A DNA stretch of 64,000 bases from Strongylocentrotus droebachiensis (taxonomy: Eukaryota > Echinodermata > Echinoidea > Camarodonta > Strongylocentrotidae): assembly GCA_035222895.1 (NCBI GenBank), contig JAVYIG010005330.1:62001-126000 (forward strand). Direction: 5' to 3'. Each line of letters opens with the position of its first letter. The stretch's first letter is position 1. Under the pieces are notes generated by a model. It did not search any database. It saw nothing but the letters and a program-made list of their open reading frames with translations, and was not told the DNA's origin. A program made the position numbers and the translations under genes. This document shows positions 54,898 to 57,575 of this stretch, one piece after another.

Positions 54898-56677
54898 TCC
54901 CTCATTGTATCTCTCCCTTTTATTTTCAATGTGTCATACCATATCATTTCTCTTTTTCGTAATGCCTTCATTACCAAATGTTGTGCAGGAATCATTATTT
55001 TCTTCTTTTCTTTTTGTCATATTCTTTGCTTCTCATCTTTACTCTTGTTCTTATGTTCTTAATTATGATTTATTTACTTATGAATATCATTTACTTTGTT
55101 TTTATTTTCTTACTAATTTGTTAACCAGTTAAATCGTTTTGTTGTTATGGATATTTTGTTGTTATACCCAATACTTTTTTTGTAATATGTGAAAATTGTA
55201 TGACAATTCAACTGCTTCTACTGTACATATATAGACCGATAATATTGTGACGTGTGGCCTTAACTCTTCAATATTATTTTTCCTAAACAATTCTCATTTA
55301 TCTTTCTTTCTTTCTCTCTGTTTCCCTTTTCATCTTTCTTTCTCTATTTCTCACACTTATTTACATTTTTACATATAATCTGTTAACTTTGCAATTTATA
55401 AACCTCCATTTTTGTTTATTTTTAAAATTTGCTTAAATCTATTTATGATGTGAGCACTTACCATGTTCATGGCGATTTACATTTTTTGGTAATTCTTAGG
55501 GTAACATTAGTTTTCATTATTTTCCATTTTCAAACCTAAACTATTAGCTTTGTTGGTAGGATTTCTACAGAAATGGTCTTAATTTTCCTCCCAGTAACAG
55601 TGATGAAGATGGATTTTCAAACCTGAATAATGAGTAACACGTTCGTTCATCTTGGGTTTTTTTCACGCAAGCGCAGACCATGCAGTCCACTTCTAATACT
55701 GGAAGAACAGTAAAATAGTTGTGTGCCAATGTTTGTCATATTGTCACTTTAAATCTTGATTTTTTTGTTGTTGTTGTTGCATACTCTAAACAGCAAATCA
55801 TTCAGTACTTCTTTACCTTCCATTAAGTATTGATATCTTTATTCTGAATTAATATAAGAATAAAATAATGAGTGTATTGTTCTGCTTTACTTACCTATAG
55901 CTTGAAATCCAGCACTTTGATCGAAGGAAGCTGAAACGAGCAAAGACCGAGGACAAGAGTGGACCATTCTTCAATATGATAAAAGAAGAACTTAGCAATA
56001 CTTCTCATATTGAGAACACAGACACAGACAGCGACTCGGATCATGTGATGCCTGAAGCTCAAGAAGATTACCAAGAGCCAGGTTACCATGGCAACTCGGT
56101 AGGGAGGAGAGGTGATGAAACACCCACTGAATTAGATACAATGGACAGGAACGGTGATGGACTACATGGTGTCGTAGGTGCAAGTAATTCTTCAAAGAGG
56201 TCTTCACAATCTGAGGATGCAGTTGCATGTTCAGGAGAAGGAGGAGGCCATGATGAAACCAAGGTAGATAATCAAATTAGTGATTTAGAGGAAGAAAATG
56301 GTGCATCGATATCTGAGACACTCTCCTCCGATACCAACTCTGCCGTATCGCGGTCGGACGCTGAACACGGAAAGCTAGAAAACCAAAGTCAAAGCAACAA
56401 TTCAAACAGCAATAGTGAATCCATAGGCACATCTGTGACTCAAGAAGACAACGTATCATCTAATGGAGCAGTCTCTGTGAGTGCAAACACCCTCGATTGT
56501 GGATGTGTTCATACTCGTGATAGCCATGACGATAACCTGCGTGGTAGGGGAACTGTTCACGATGATGATGCGTATCATAGCAACCAGGATCGAGGCAGAG
56601 AGCATCCTGGCGTAGATAGTTTCAAGATGCCTCTGTCGGACTCTGCCATTAACGGAGTTTGCCAAGATGAAGAATAG
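14746..56677 (+). CDS. ANKRD27: ANKRD27 (VARP) orthologue, complete, 24 coding exons
   Basis: The 1303-codon product matches vertebrate ANKRD27 almost end to end (human about 1050 residues). The known protein is an endosomal scaffold: its VPS9 domain activates Rab21, the ankyrin repeats bind Rab32/38, the segment between ankyrin blocks clamps VAMP7, and Cys-rich motifs bind retromer VPS29. Here: N-terminal region 1-240, VPS9 about 241-380, Zn motif 1 (C455, C459, C461, C464), ankyrin block 1 about 480-640, VAMP7-type linker about 640-715, Zn motif 2 (C742, C746, C748, C751), ankyrin block 2 about 765-925, novel C-terminal region about 926-1303. Exon coordinates are listed separately; every junction is GT-AG with matching phase. 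The gene spans about 42 kb because its introns are packed with transposons, including a full-length LINE in intron 15. Confidence 0.95.
15225..16589 (+). mobile_element. Helentron/Helitron-like tandem-repeat element, copy A
   Basis: Starts tttttatgcctccgttacga with a tgcctccg...cggaggca fold-back, then a CCGT-rich microsatellite, then tandem units of about 150 bp, and ends with the perfect palindrome CGACTGCGCGCAGTCG nine bases before CTAG. Two other copies (28129-29431, 60622-61564) share the same termini. A 3' hairpin followed by CTRR and internal tandem repeats are hallmarks of non-autonomous Helitron-type elements. This copy is interrupted by a TTAA element at 15945-16476. It lies in ANKRD27 intron 1. 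Confidence 0.75.
15945..16476. mobile_element. TTAA-flanked MITE, family 1 (complete)
   Basis: 532 bp bounded by TTAA on both sides (15941-15944, 16477-16480). The ends AGGTACTATGTCCC and (inverted) AGGCACTATGTCCC match 13 of 14. The pre-insertion sequence gttaatggatt is seen intact in copies B and C of the Helentron-like host, so the borders are exact. TTAA duplication is typical of piggyBac-type elements. No transposase is encoded. Confidence 0.93.
16985..18500 (-). pseudogene. Decayed LINE reverse-transcriptase fragment, split
   Basis: On the minus strand, a diverged SWFESNLSNRSQHVVY-like stretch (about 18480-18380) is followed, after the 17099-18353 insertion, by DGVPQGSILGPGTLLFLIHI and NDL (17098-17020). 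This is RT motif 4/5, GVPQGSILGP. It contains stops and frame breaks. Confidence 0.7.
17099..18353. mobile_element. Inverted-repeat element inside the RT fragment
   Basis: 1255 bp. The left end cagggcgcgacaaa and the right end (inverted) cagggtgctacaag are similar; CACCAT sits immediately outside both ends (17093-17098 and 18354-18359) as a target duplication. Subterminal cttgcccgatcgggcaag palindromes recur at both ends. The CAGGG ends recall hAT-type elements, but the duplication is six bases rather than eight, so class is open. Confidence 0.75.
18813..18932 (+). CDS. ANKRD27: ANKRD27 exon 2
   Basis: Residues 36-75, including CVPRTGVF and FENHILRQEDEQLNIYETL, equivalent to human FESYILIPVEEHFQTLNG. 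40 codons, phase 0. Confidence 0.92.
18933..20385. other. ANKRD27 intron 2, first part, nothing recognised
   Basis: AT-rich intron sequence without a recognisable gene or full repeat. Confidence 0.3.
20388..20468. repeat. Imperfect 80-nt fold-back
   Basis: Outer arms ATAGGGCTTGCA and TGCGAGCCCTAT and inner arms GGATCCCAAGT and ACTTGGGTCC pair around a short loop. It could be a hairpin RNA or a miniature inverted-repeat element; nothing shows transcription apart from its intronic position. Confidence 0.5.
20469..22596. other. ANKRD27 intron 2, middle, nothing recognised
   Basis: AT-rich. The short open frames on both strands lack codon bias or family similarity. Confidence 0.3.
22601..22976. 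mobile_element. TTAA-flanked MITE, family 2
   Basis: 376 bp bounded by TTAA (22597-22600 and 22977-22980). The ends AGGGATCG and (inverted) AGGGATTCG agree. A partial, inverted relative lies at about 50999-51285. Confidence 0.82.
23293..23352 (+). CDS. ANKRD27: ANKRD27 exon 3
   Basis: A 20-codon micro-exon, residues 76-95 (KAKVTGIAITTGEGFKESRS), flanked by a TACAG acceptor and GTAAGT donor. It aligns with human FIQGNRIKLGAGFACLLS. Confidence 0.88.
23474..23640. repeat. (GA)n-rich purine microsatellite
   Basis: Degenerate GAGAGA/GGGGG tract in intron 3, about 120 bp after exon 3. Confidence 0.9.
23997..24087 (+). CDS. ANKRD27: ANKRD27 exon 4
   Basis: Residues 96-125 plus one base: VHILFDETFYNANEESFRVLCI, matching human [22 protein letters not shown]. 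Ends in phase 1. Confidence 0.93.
24088..26414. other. ANKRD27 intron 4, repeat debris and one rejected exon-like block
   Basis: Contains a G-run (about 24280-24299), a diverged piece of the TA-flanked gaccacc element (about 24515-24610), and an exon-like block at 26185-26253 that would introduce a stop. No separate gene was recognised. Confidence 0.4.
26415..26489 (+). CDS. ANKRD27: ANKRD27 exon 5
   Basis: Residues 126-150 plus one base: NIEDPVLTCLETYEDCCEFL, equivalent to human DPFSLKTIEDVREFL. Phase 1 at both ends. A different frame of this exon is also open but does not join its neighbours. Confidence 0.85.
26879..27245. mobile_element. TTAA-flanked MITE, family 3, copy 1
   Basis: 367 bp bounded by TTAA (26875-26878 and 27246-27249), with perfect 14-bp terminal inverted repeats AGGTAAAGACCAGT. 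The interior shares accaatcatgtgaaagaat with 51775-52147 and with the fragment at 11050-11180. Confidence 0.93.
27771..27919 (+). CDS. ANKRD27: ANKRD27 exon 6
   Basis: Residues 151-200, a helical segment ending DATSTLFTKCIQIALKD, matching human DSANALYTKCLQQLLRD. Confidence 0.93.
28129..29431 (+). mobile_element. Helentron/Helitron-like tandem-repeat element, copy B
   Basis: Intact copy in ANKRD27 intron 6. It has the same 5' fold-back, a long (CCGT)n tract (about 28177-28240), about six tandem units of roughly 150 bp, then 3' palindrome CGACTGCGCGCAGTCG and CTAG. Four units carry a perfect AGGTCA triple repeat with one-base spacing (28366, 28517, 28667, 28817). No TTAA element is inserted here, so it serves as the empty-site reference for copy A. 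Confidence 0.78.
29768..29887 (+). CDS. ANKRD27: ANKRD27 exon 7
   Basis: Residues 201-240: AGHMDNLKIAMETYIMNGIY, matching human AQMNLMKQAVEIYVHHEIY, the helical bundle before the VPS9 core. Confidence 0.93.
30897..31110 (+). CDS. ANKRD27: ANKRD27 exon 8 (VPS9 domain, first part)
   Basis: Residues 241-311 plus one base. NKITRNLSELQVKDVGVRLE and the CLRRTVLAITQQ helix correspond to human NKITRSLQDLQQKDIGVKPE and CLRKVVQLITQS. Confidence 0.95.
31130..31540. repeat. (GAT)n/(GGT)n microsatellite
   Basis: A long compound trinucleotide tract starting about 20 bp after the exon 8 donor. It is open in several frames on both strands, giving spurious poly-Met/Val or poly-Thr/Ile frames. Confidence 0.95.
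31526..31620 (+). repeat. (AAT)n-headed SINE-like repeat, copy 2
   Basis: A (taa)n tract followed by acatttataacgcgcaacat and gctcaaggcgcttacc, the same plan as 2650-2780. Confidence 0.5.
31883..32018 (+). CDS. ANKRD27: ANKRD27 exon 9 (VPS9 catalytic core)
   Basis: Residues 312-356 plus two bases. SSDDLLPLLVFLVVKSDIPN then WLANLSYMQNF is the VPS9 signature: the acidic pair and the LPLL..LV.. helix that contact the Rab nucleotide pocket in this family. Confidence 0.96.
32077..32679. mobile_element. TA-flanked inverted-repeat element, copy 2
   Basis: 603 bp. The ends ccgtatttgccggcgataag and (inverted) ccgtatttgccggcgtaaag are nearly perfect inverted repeats abutting TA. It contains A- and T-runs just inside the ends and a tRNA-like segment on the minus strand. 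It is in ANKRD27 intron 9, starting 58 bp after exon 9. Confidence 0.88.
32166..32250 (-). pseudogene. tRNA-Ser/Leu-like sequence inside the element
   Basis: The minus strand reads gatggccgagcggtttaagg then cggtgac, and about 35 bases later gatcaaatcc. These fit the class II (Ser/Leu) D-arm/A box and the T-arm/B box. The acceptor stem does not pair well, so it is a pseudo-tRNA or a SINE head rather than a working gene. Confidence 0.55.
32919..33126 (+). CDS. ANKRD27: ANKRD27 exon 10 (end of VPS9 and linker)
   Basis: Residues 357-426. FYMASIEAAVEHVKSG ends the VPS9 domain (human YCLTSFEAAIEYIRQG). A Ser/Pro-rich linker follows. Confidence 0.93.
33599..34093. mobile_element. TTAA-flanked MITE, family 4
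   Basis: 495 bp bounded by TTAA (33595-33598 and 34094-34097). The ends AGTAGCCACACAAAGAA and (inverted) AGGAGCTACACAAAGAA match 15 of 17. It ends 79 bp before exon 11. Confidence 0.9.
34173..34303 (+). CDS. ANKRD27: ANKRD27 exon 11 (first VPS29-binding Zn motif)
   Basis: Residues 427-469 plus two bases. It carries MCHPLCSCDSCEQ, the first Cys4 Zn-binding microdomain known to bind retromer VPS29 in VARP. All four Cys are present. Confidence 0.94.
34815..34897 (+). CDS. ANKRD27: ANKRD27 exon 12 (ankyrin)
   Basis: Residues 470-497 plus one base: RDNRGCTPMHAAAAYG, the start of ankyrin block 1. Confidence 0.92.
34898..36005. other. ANKRD27 intron 12, left part
   Basis: No gene was recognised. 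The stretch cttcagtctctataatcgg (about 35958-35978) is the inverted partner of cgattagagagactgaag (about 37471-37489), so an older inverted-repeat element surrounds the 36006-37454 insertion. Confidence 0.45.
36006..37454. mobile_element. Inverted-repeat DNA element with minisatellite core
   Basis: 1449 bp with inverted ends ggtgcgtttaatcga and ggtgcgttcaatcga, subterminal ctagaatcac copies, and CTCAG immediately outside both ends (36001-36005 and 37455-37459). No transposase is encoded. About 900 bp of the interior is a tandem array. Confidence 0.83.
36300..37205. repeat. Minisatellite ttatgttattctttgttt
   Basis: About thirty copies of a degenerate unit of roughly 30 bp (cttatgttattctttgtttc then ttccttctatc), some lengthened by tttctctttctgtctttc. 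Plus-strand frames are open up to 253 codons, but the product is a repetitive Phe/Leu/Ser string, so it is not called as a gene. Confidence 0.92.
37726..37841 (+). CDS. ANKRD27: ANKRD27 exon 13 (ankyrin)
   Basis: Residues 498-536: HPEVISTLMRRGGEVNVTDY then GSTPLHLGCQRGHQDV. Canonical ankyrin helices. Confidence 0.94.
37885..37965 (+). repeat. (AAT)n-headed SINE-like repeat, copy 3
   Basis: An (aat)n tract followed by gtgtaaacttacagagcgca and ctcatggcgctagc, diverged relative to 2650 and 31526. Confidence 0.45.
38454..38546 (+). CDS. ANKRD27: ANKRD27 exon 14 (ankyrin)
   Basis: Residues 537-567: LLLLAKGSLVSIEDNDGNRP then LHLCCANGHEE. 31 codons, phase 0. Confidence 0.94.
38729..40152 (+). mobile_element. 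Second tandem-repeat element (Helentron-like plan)
   Basis: Begins tttttgtctcgcctgcgtag with fold-back tctcgc...gcgaga and a gacggcgac tract. It continues with two units of about 190 bp that contain a long palindrome, then about four units of roughly 155 bp (atttatgcaaatttattcc, ttgaccgattttgatttgg). It ends gcaggcgagaccgccgagag, inverted to its start. It lies in ANKRD27 intron 14. The plan (T-rich start, 5' fold-back, tandem core) parallels 15225-16589, but the sequence is unrelated. Confidence 0.65.
40464..40572 (+). CDS. ANKRD27: ANKRD27 exon 15 (ankyrin)
   Basis: Residues 568-603 plus one base: CVKALLYSTRPS and GDTALHLASRWGYG, matching human CVKALVYYDVES and GDTPLHIAARWGYQ. Confidence 0.94.
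40599..41362. mobile_element. TTAA-flanked MITE, family 5
   Basis: 764 bp bounded by TTAA (40595-40598 and 41363-41366), with perfect 16-bp terminal repeats CCCTATTTAGCCCGGG. Each end carries an additional G-run/cttctca/C-run hairpin (near 40638-40665 and 41323-41350). It starts 26 bp after exon 15. No coding capacity. Confidence 0.94.
41378..41600 (-). mobile_element. TTAA MITE family 1, left piece of a copy split by the LINE
   Basis: Reverse-complement similarity to 15945-16476 (aatttcacagataggacata, aattcctgcaaagttctac), with an internal deletion and without the outer end. The homology breaks at about 41600, where the LINE begins. Confidence 0.8.
41828..41926. repeat. 48-bp direct tandem duplication in LINE leader
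   Basis: gtgtggtcccatgcattgag recurs at 41831 and 41879, with the whole 48-bp unit repeated without visible change. LINE leaders often contain such promoter-region repeats (inference). Confidence 0.9.
42270..45761 (+). CDS. LINE polyprotein: 2A-like motif, PHD finger, APE endonuclease, reverse transcriptase
   Basis: 1163 residues. Order: hydrophobic N terminus (about 6-20); 2A-like SGQVEPNPGP (91-100); PHD-type Cys4-His-Cys3 finger (C106, C109, C122, C125, H130, C133, C154, C157); apurinic-like endonuclease (about 221-440) with INCNG, CESKLD, SYYRPP, GGDFN and SDHN; reverse transcriptase with NYRPISL, DFQKAFDRV, SGVPQGSVIGP and the catalytic FADD (885-888); a C-terminal domain with YKYLGV and LEKVQRAAARF. 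The endonuclease nicks target DNA and the RT copies the element RNA at the nick (known for the class). Domain order and motifs fit the CR1/L2 group. All catalytic residues are present, so it may be active. The first ATG was taken; later starts would lose the hydrophobic N terminus. Confidence 0.93.
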   Translation: MQEHHLFISLLVLMSSMHVLVKTYVIEESATRFPDQQEHLLILPNFSSRDFSRAGVRSLCLFLRFQQKRSNSSCVLNIRSTSHLAILLLLSGQVEPNPGPDTPPTCVICKSDVSVNDKAILCDNCDAWCHISCVGISASSYSVLTRLSSFSWICCKCNSINAELSSSLLDADFTSPNRYSALHDDASEVDVASGPQASTPTDKAPPLQFSSPRKNRRKALKAVIINCNGLKSFTKQSQFQALIDHHRPDIILGCESKLDGTCPTYSVFPSSYNVFRKDRNEHGGGVFVAVHNSLIVSNCPEFDTDCELVWCHLQFTNAKPLFIASYYRPPSGREQGLEELRNSIATLMSRHRRNHPNIIIGGDFNLPDIDWKECIVKNSNRTSIHQLLLDILLENSLLQFVNEVTRPASENTLDLLLASNPTLVSDVCVHPGISDHNIVAFSISGNPRTCRIPPRKIYQFHKADLQKLRKAVAKFSMDFLSSSPELKSVDENWTCITSLINKCKDEFIPSKMSRARRNLPWITISLKRQMRKRDRLFKRARSQPSASNWKAYRQLRNELTKRVRQAHHNYVCNIIGESLYANPKAFWSYVKQRRSENFGIPPLRNDNKLHITNKDKAECLNNYFHSTFTKSNVDQVCINRPSLYNDIGHLHIHRSGVVKQLLQLNPSKASGPDEIHPRLLKMLAHEIAPALSFLFQQSYNTGEVPLDWKHALVAPIHKAGDKCCPGNYRPISLTCICSKVMEHIMLSHISKHLAANNILIDEQHGFRQNLSTTTQLVTATDDWSSSLQSRGQTDIVFLDFQKAFDRVPHPHLRSKLHYYGIRGDSLRWTMSLLANRHQAVVVNGARSAWMPVTSGVPQGSVIGPVLFLLYINDIKLNIKSTMRLFADDSVIYRRIDSPSDTHILQEDLHVLADWSTKWLMGFNIKKCASLSITNKKHPITVDYTLLNESIPRVKQYKYLGVTITHDLKWNTQCKLTTQKANRTLGLLRRTLSPCTKNIKSKAYTMLVRPQLEYGSEAWNPRTLTSIQSLEKVQRAAARFVYQDYRRVTSVTALVNKLGWDTLHNRRLLAQSTLFYKMHHHQLNMPFPTHIIPATYLGRNDHPLKYAVPPASIDSFKYSFYPRTIWTWNHLSAAAVISPTVTIFQEAALPIIRALPPPVGSKLL
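45934..45959 (-). mobile_element. TTAA MITE family 1, right end of the split copy
   Basis: tgttggctgcaaaagggaca then tagtacct, followed by TTAA (45960-45963). It is the exact inverted equivalent of the 15945 end (AGGTACTATGTCCC...GCAGCC). Confidence 0.88.
45964..46488. other. Rest of ANKRD27 intron 15, no feature
   Basis: AT-rich sequence with a G-run near 46388-46403. No gene or complete repeat was recognised. Confidence 0.35.
46489..46646 (+). CDS. ANKRD27: ANKRD27 exon 16 (ankyrin end, linker start)
   Basis: Residues 604-656: NIVSLLIDHGASVEARNRRQ closes block 1. A Ser/Asp-rich stretch equivalent to the VAMP7-binding linker begins. Confidence 0.93.
46695..46935 (+). pseudogene. LINE 3' remnant
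   Basis: The plus strand encodes RASSVDQFKKLLKSHLFC and a stop, the usual end of an L2/CR1-type RT polyprotein. A tail with gcggcgctttgtaa and aaggcgctatatcaaatatc follows. Only the C-terminal end of an old insertion remains. Confidence 0.6.
47297..47416 (+). CDS. ANKRD27: ANKRD27 exon 17 (linker)
   Basis: Residues 657-696: a polar Ser/Thr/Lys segment (VTPIKVSITKLTKKLQPAQK) between the ankyrin blocks. It is the weakest-conserved internal exon, but phase and position fit. Confidence 0.85.
47443..47634. mobile_element. TA-flanked gaccacc MITE
   Basis: 192 bp between TA dinucleotides. The ends CAGTCAGACCTGCTTTAGTG and (inverted) CAGTGAAACCTGTCTATAAA are alike. Internal repeats of aaagaccacc occur on both strands. 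TA duplication and CAGT ends fit a Tc1/mariner-type MITE. It starts 26 bp after exon 17. Diverged pieces lie near 24515 and 38280. Confidence 0.85.
47635..48620. other. ANKRD27 intron 17, remainder, nothing recognised
   Basis: AT-rich, without a recognisable gene, RNA or repeat. Confidence 0.3.
48621..48800 (+). CDS. ANKRD27: ANKRD27 exon 18 (second Zn motif, acidic run)
   Basis: Residues 697-756. VEKLLRSVADGDILMMKHHL matches human VEKLLRAVADGDLEMVRYLL. A run rich in Asp follows, then LCHPLCQCSKC, the second VPS29-binding Cys4 motif. Confidence 0.95.
49212..49412 (+). CDS. ANKRD27: ANKRD27 exon 19 (ankyrin)
   Basis: Residues 757-823: GYTALHVAALHGHEALVDVL and CTPLHLACQCNHPK start ankyrin block 2. 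Noticeably GC-richer than the flanking introns. Confidence 0.94.
49413..50055. repeat. ANKRD27 intron 19 with a diverged direct duplication
   Basis: The stretch gtgagcttgtaagctatttg through tatctct occurs twice (about 49633-49735 and 49745-49850), roughly 112 bp apart. This is a local tandem duplication. Confidence 0.6.
50056..50175 (+). CDS. ANKRD27: ANKRD27 exon 20 (ankyrin)
   Basis: Residues 824-863: VSKLLQHAAKCNIKDVRGNT then PLHYCCLNGHLGPAEALLQ. Confidence 0.94.
50780..50941 (+). CDS. ANKRD27: ANKRD27 exon 21 (ankyrin)
   Basis: Residues 864-917: HGANVNQTNQRGNTPLHEAA, then FTPLVKLLLDSGQANP. Equivalent to human HGASINASNNKGNTALHEAV. Confidence 0.94.
50999..51285. mobile_element. TTAA MITE family 2, partial copy (inverted)
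   Basis: Starts at TTAA plus AGTGACTCAGTAAC and shares gattctgaaacaaaatcctg, cctgtctggttatcaag and cactcaaag with the reverse complement of 22601-22976. The far end is lost just before the SINE at 51310. Confidence 0.7.
51310..51494 (+). mobile_element. SINE with 7SL-like head
   Basis: 185 bp bounded by identical 15-bp direct repeats catcatcatcatcaa (51295-51309 and 51495-51509). The head GGCGTTGTGGCGTATGCC then TGTAATCCAGCTA closely follows the 5' Alu domain of 7SL RNA. A pol III B-box-like GGTTCAAAACT lies downstream. The tail ends in a (CA)n run. It lies 22 bp upstream of exon 22. Confidence 0.72.
51532..51736 (+). CDS. ANKRD27: ANKRD27 exon 22 (end of ankyrins, Ser/Pro-rich)
   Basis: Residues 918-985 plus one base. 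KRSDIARMLKAAMRRDDD closes block 2. The rest is Ser/Thr- and Pro-rich (APPPPLTPPPRP). Confidence 0.92.
51775..52147. mobile_element. TTAA-flanked MITE, family 3, copy 2
   Basis: 373 bp bounded by TTAA (51771-51774 and 52148-52151). The ends AGGTATAGACCAGT and (inverted) AGGTATAGCCCAGT differ at one base. The interior matches 26879-27245. It starts 38 bp after exon 22. Confidence 0.92.
52480..52624. mobile_element. TTAA-flanked MITE, family 6
   Basis: 145 bp bounded by TTAA (52476-52479 and 52625-52628), with ends AGGGGCACGTTCCC and (inverted) AGGGGCATGTTCCC. It is the shortest of the set. Confidence 0.9.
52843..53021 (+). CDS. ANKRD27: ANKRD27 exon 23 (C-terminal extension)
   Basis: Residues 986-1045: LPRPLSVHDLFNYFCDTDR then helical Glu/Arg-rich sequence. 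No clear vertebrate counterpart was recognised. The acceptor CCCAG is phase-consistent, but an upstream in-frame acceptor cannot be excluded. Confidence 0.8.
53078..53220. mobile_element. CAGGGATGCCAGTT inverted-repeat element
   Basis: 143 bp with perfect 14-bp terminal repeats CAGGGATGCCAGTT and repeated internal caggcc/ttcagg motifs. CAGGG ends are seen in hAT-type MITEs, but no clean 8-bp duplication is visible. Confidence 0.82.
53221..54165. other. ANKRD27 intron 23, no additional exon accepted
   Basis: Contains a Lys-rich 89-codon frame (53518-53787) without splice-site support or family similarity. No feature was accepted. Confidence 0.35.
54166..54512. repeat. (CT)n-rich microsatellite
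   Basis: Imperfect CT/CTCC tract. Frames open on the plus strand are Ser/Leu strings. Confidence 0.95.
54836..54912. repeat. (TC)n microsatellite
   Basis: Nearly pure TC tract in intron 23. Confidence 0.95.
54913..55900. other. ANKRD27 intron 23, distal part, nothing recognised
   Basis: AT-rich sequence leading to the exon 24 acceptor. No gene or repeat family was identified. Confidence 0.3.
55901..56677 (+). CDS. ANKRD27: ANKRD27 exon 24 (C-terminal extension and stop)
   Basis: Residues 1046-1303 and TAG. It starts with a basic helix (FDRRKLKRAKTEDKSG), then becomes an acidic Ser/Asn/Asp/Glu-rich, probably disordered tail. Joins exon 23 in phase 0 through CTATAG. Confidence 0.85.
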   Translation, partial: LEIQHFDRRKLKRAKTEDKSGPFFNMIKEELSNTSHIENTDTDSDSDHVMPEAQEDYQEPGYHGNSVGRRGDETPTELDTMDRNGDGLHGVVGASNSSKRSSQSEDAVACSGEGGGHDETKVDNQISDLEEENGASISETLSSDTNSAVSRSDAEHGKLENQSQSNNSNSNSESIGTSVTQEDNVSSNGAVSVSANTLDCGCVHTRDSHDDNLRGRGTVHDDDAYHSNQDRGREHPGVDSFKMPLSDSAINGVCQDEE

Positions 56678-57575
56678 TTGGGGTTTCCCCTCTTTTCGTA
56701 CATGTATTTTCTTATTTCATGAAAGTATTGGAAGTATTTCCTGATAGAGTATCGTTGGATTTCAAGTCAATGTTACTGCTTTCTAGTCTAATGTATACCT
56801 CATTGCATGCTGCAGACTATCGACCGTGGATAGAATTCTTTACTTTGTTTATCATAGCTTGATTGATTGTGAGGTGTAGATTCAAGTGTACTTATTCCTT
56901 CTATTGATGTTTGATGTATAATATTATACACCCATAGACTCATTCCCACCCCCTCCCCTCCCCTCCCCTCCCCCATCCCCTCCCCCATCCCCTCCCCCAT
57001 CCCCTCTCCCATCCCCTCTCCCATCCTCTCTCAATAACGAGTGGTGTAAATCTCCTTCCAATTTATCATAAAGTTTATAGCTTGCTTGCTTTATCCAGCT
57101 CTAAAAGAATATGATCTTAAATATCTGGAAAATGTTCTTTTTTGTTTCAGAAAGGTCAACCGATATGCCATAATTTATCATGTGTTTTCATCTATAAGAA
57201 AATCTTTAAAGCTGTTTTAAACTGTTTTTCAAGCAATGCATTGTACTTTCCTAATCTGATACTAATATAATCCCTTTGCAGTATATTGTTGTAATTTGAC
57301 TTTGGCTGTTCATAAAATTTGTTTCCAATTGCATGTAATTTCTTCAACAAATGCATATGGTATACTGATCCATTCACACTTTACAAAATATTATGATTCA
57401 GTAGGTTTAGTTCAGGATGCAGGCACTATTAATTGCTATGCTAGGCAACGCATTCTGAGTTAATATGATTATAGATTTGATGGGATTGAAAATTGCTGCA
57501 GCTGGTGGCTAAATCAAAACTTGGCATTCATTGAGATTAAAAAATTAAAAAGCATATGGCAATACCAAATAAACC
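56678..57575 (+). other. ANKRD27: Probable ANKRD27 3'UTR
   Basis: Non-coding sequence after the ANKRD27 stop. It includes a C-rich minisatellite (56945-57025). An AATAAA hexamer at 57568-57573 is one candidate polyadenylation signal; others further on cannot be ranked. Confidence 0.4.
56945..57025. repeat. C-rich minisatellite (cccctcccccat)
   Basis: Tandem ccccatcccctcc-type units. The complement has repeated G-runs that could form quadruplexes (inference). Confidence 0.9.

Noticed and set aside
54643-55132. Plus-strand frames around 54643-55132
   Set aside because: Driven by a TC microsatellite; no conserved domain.
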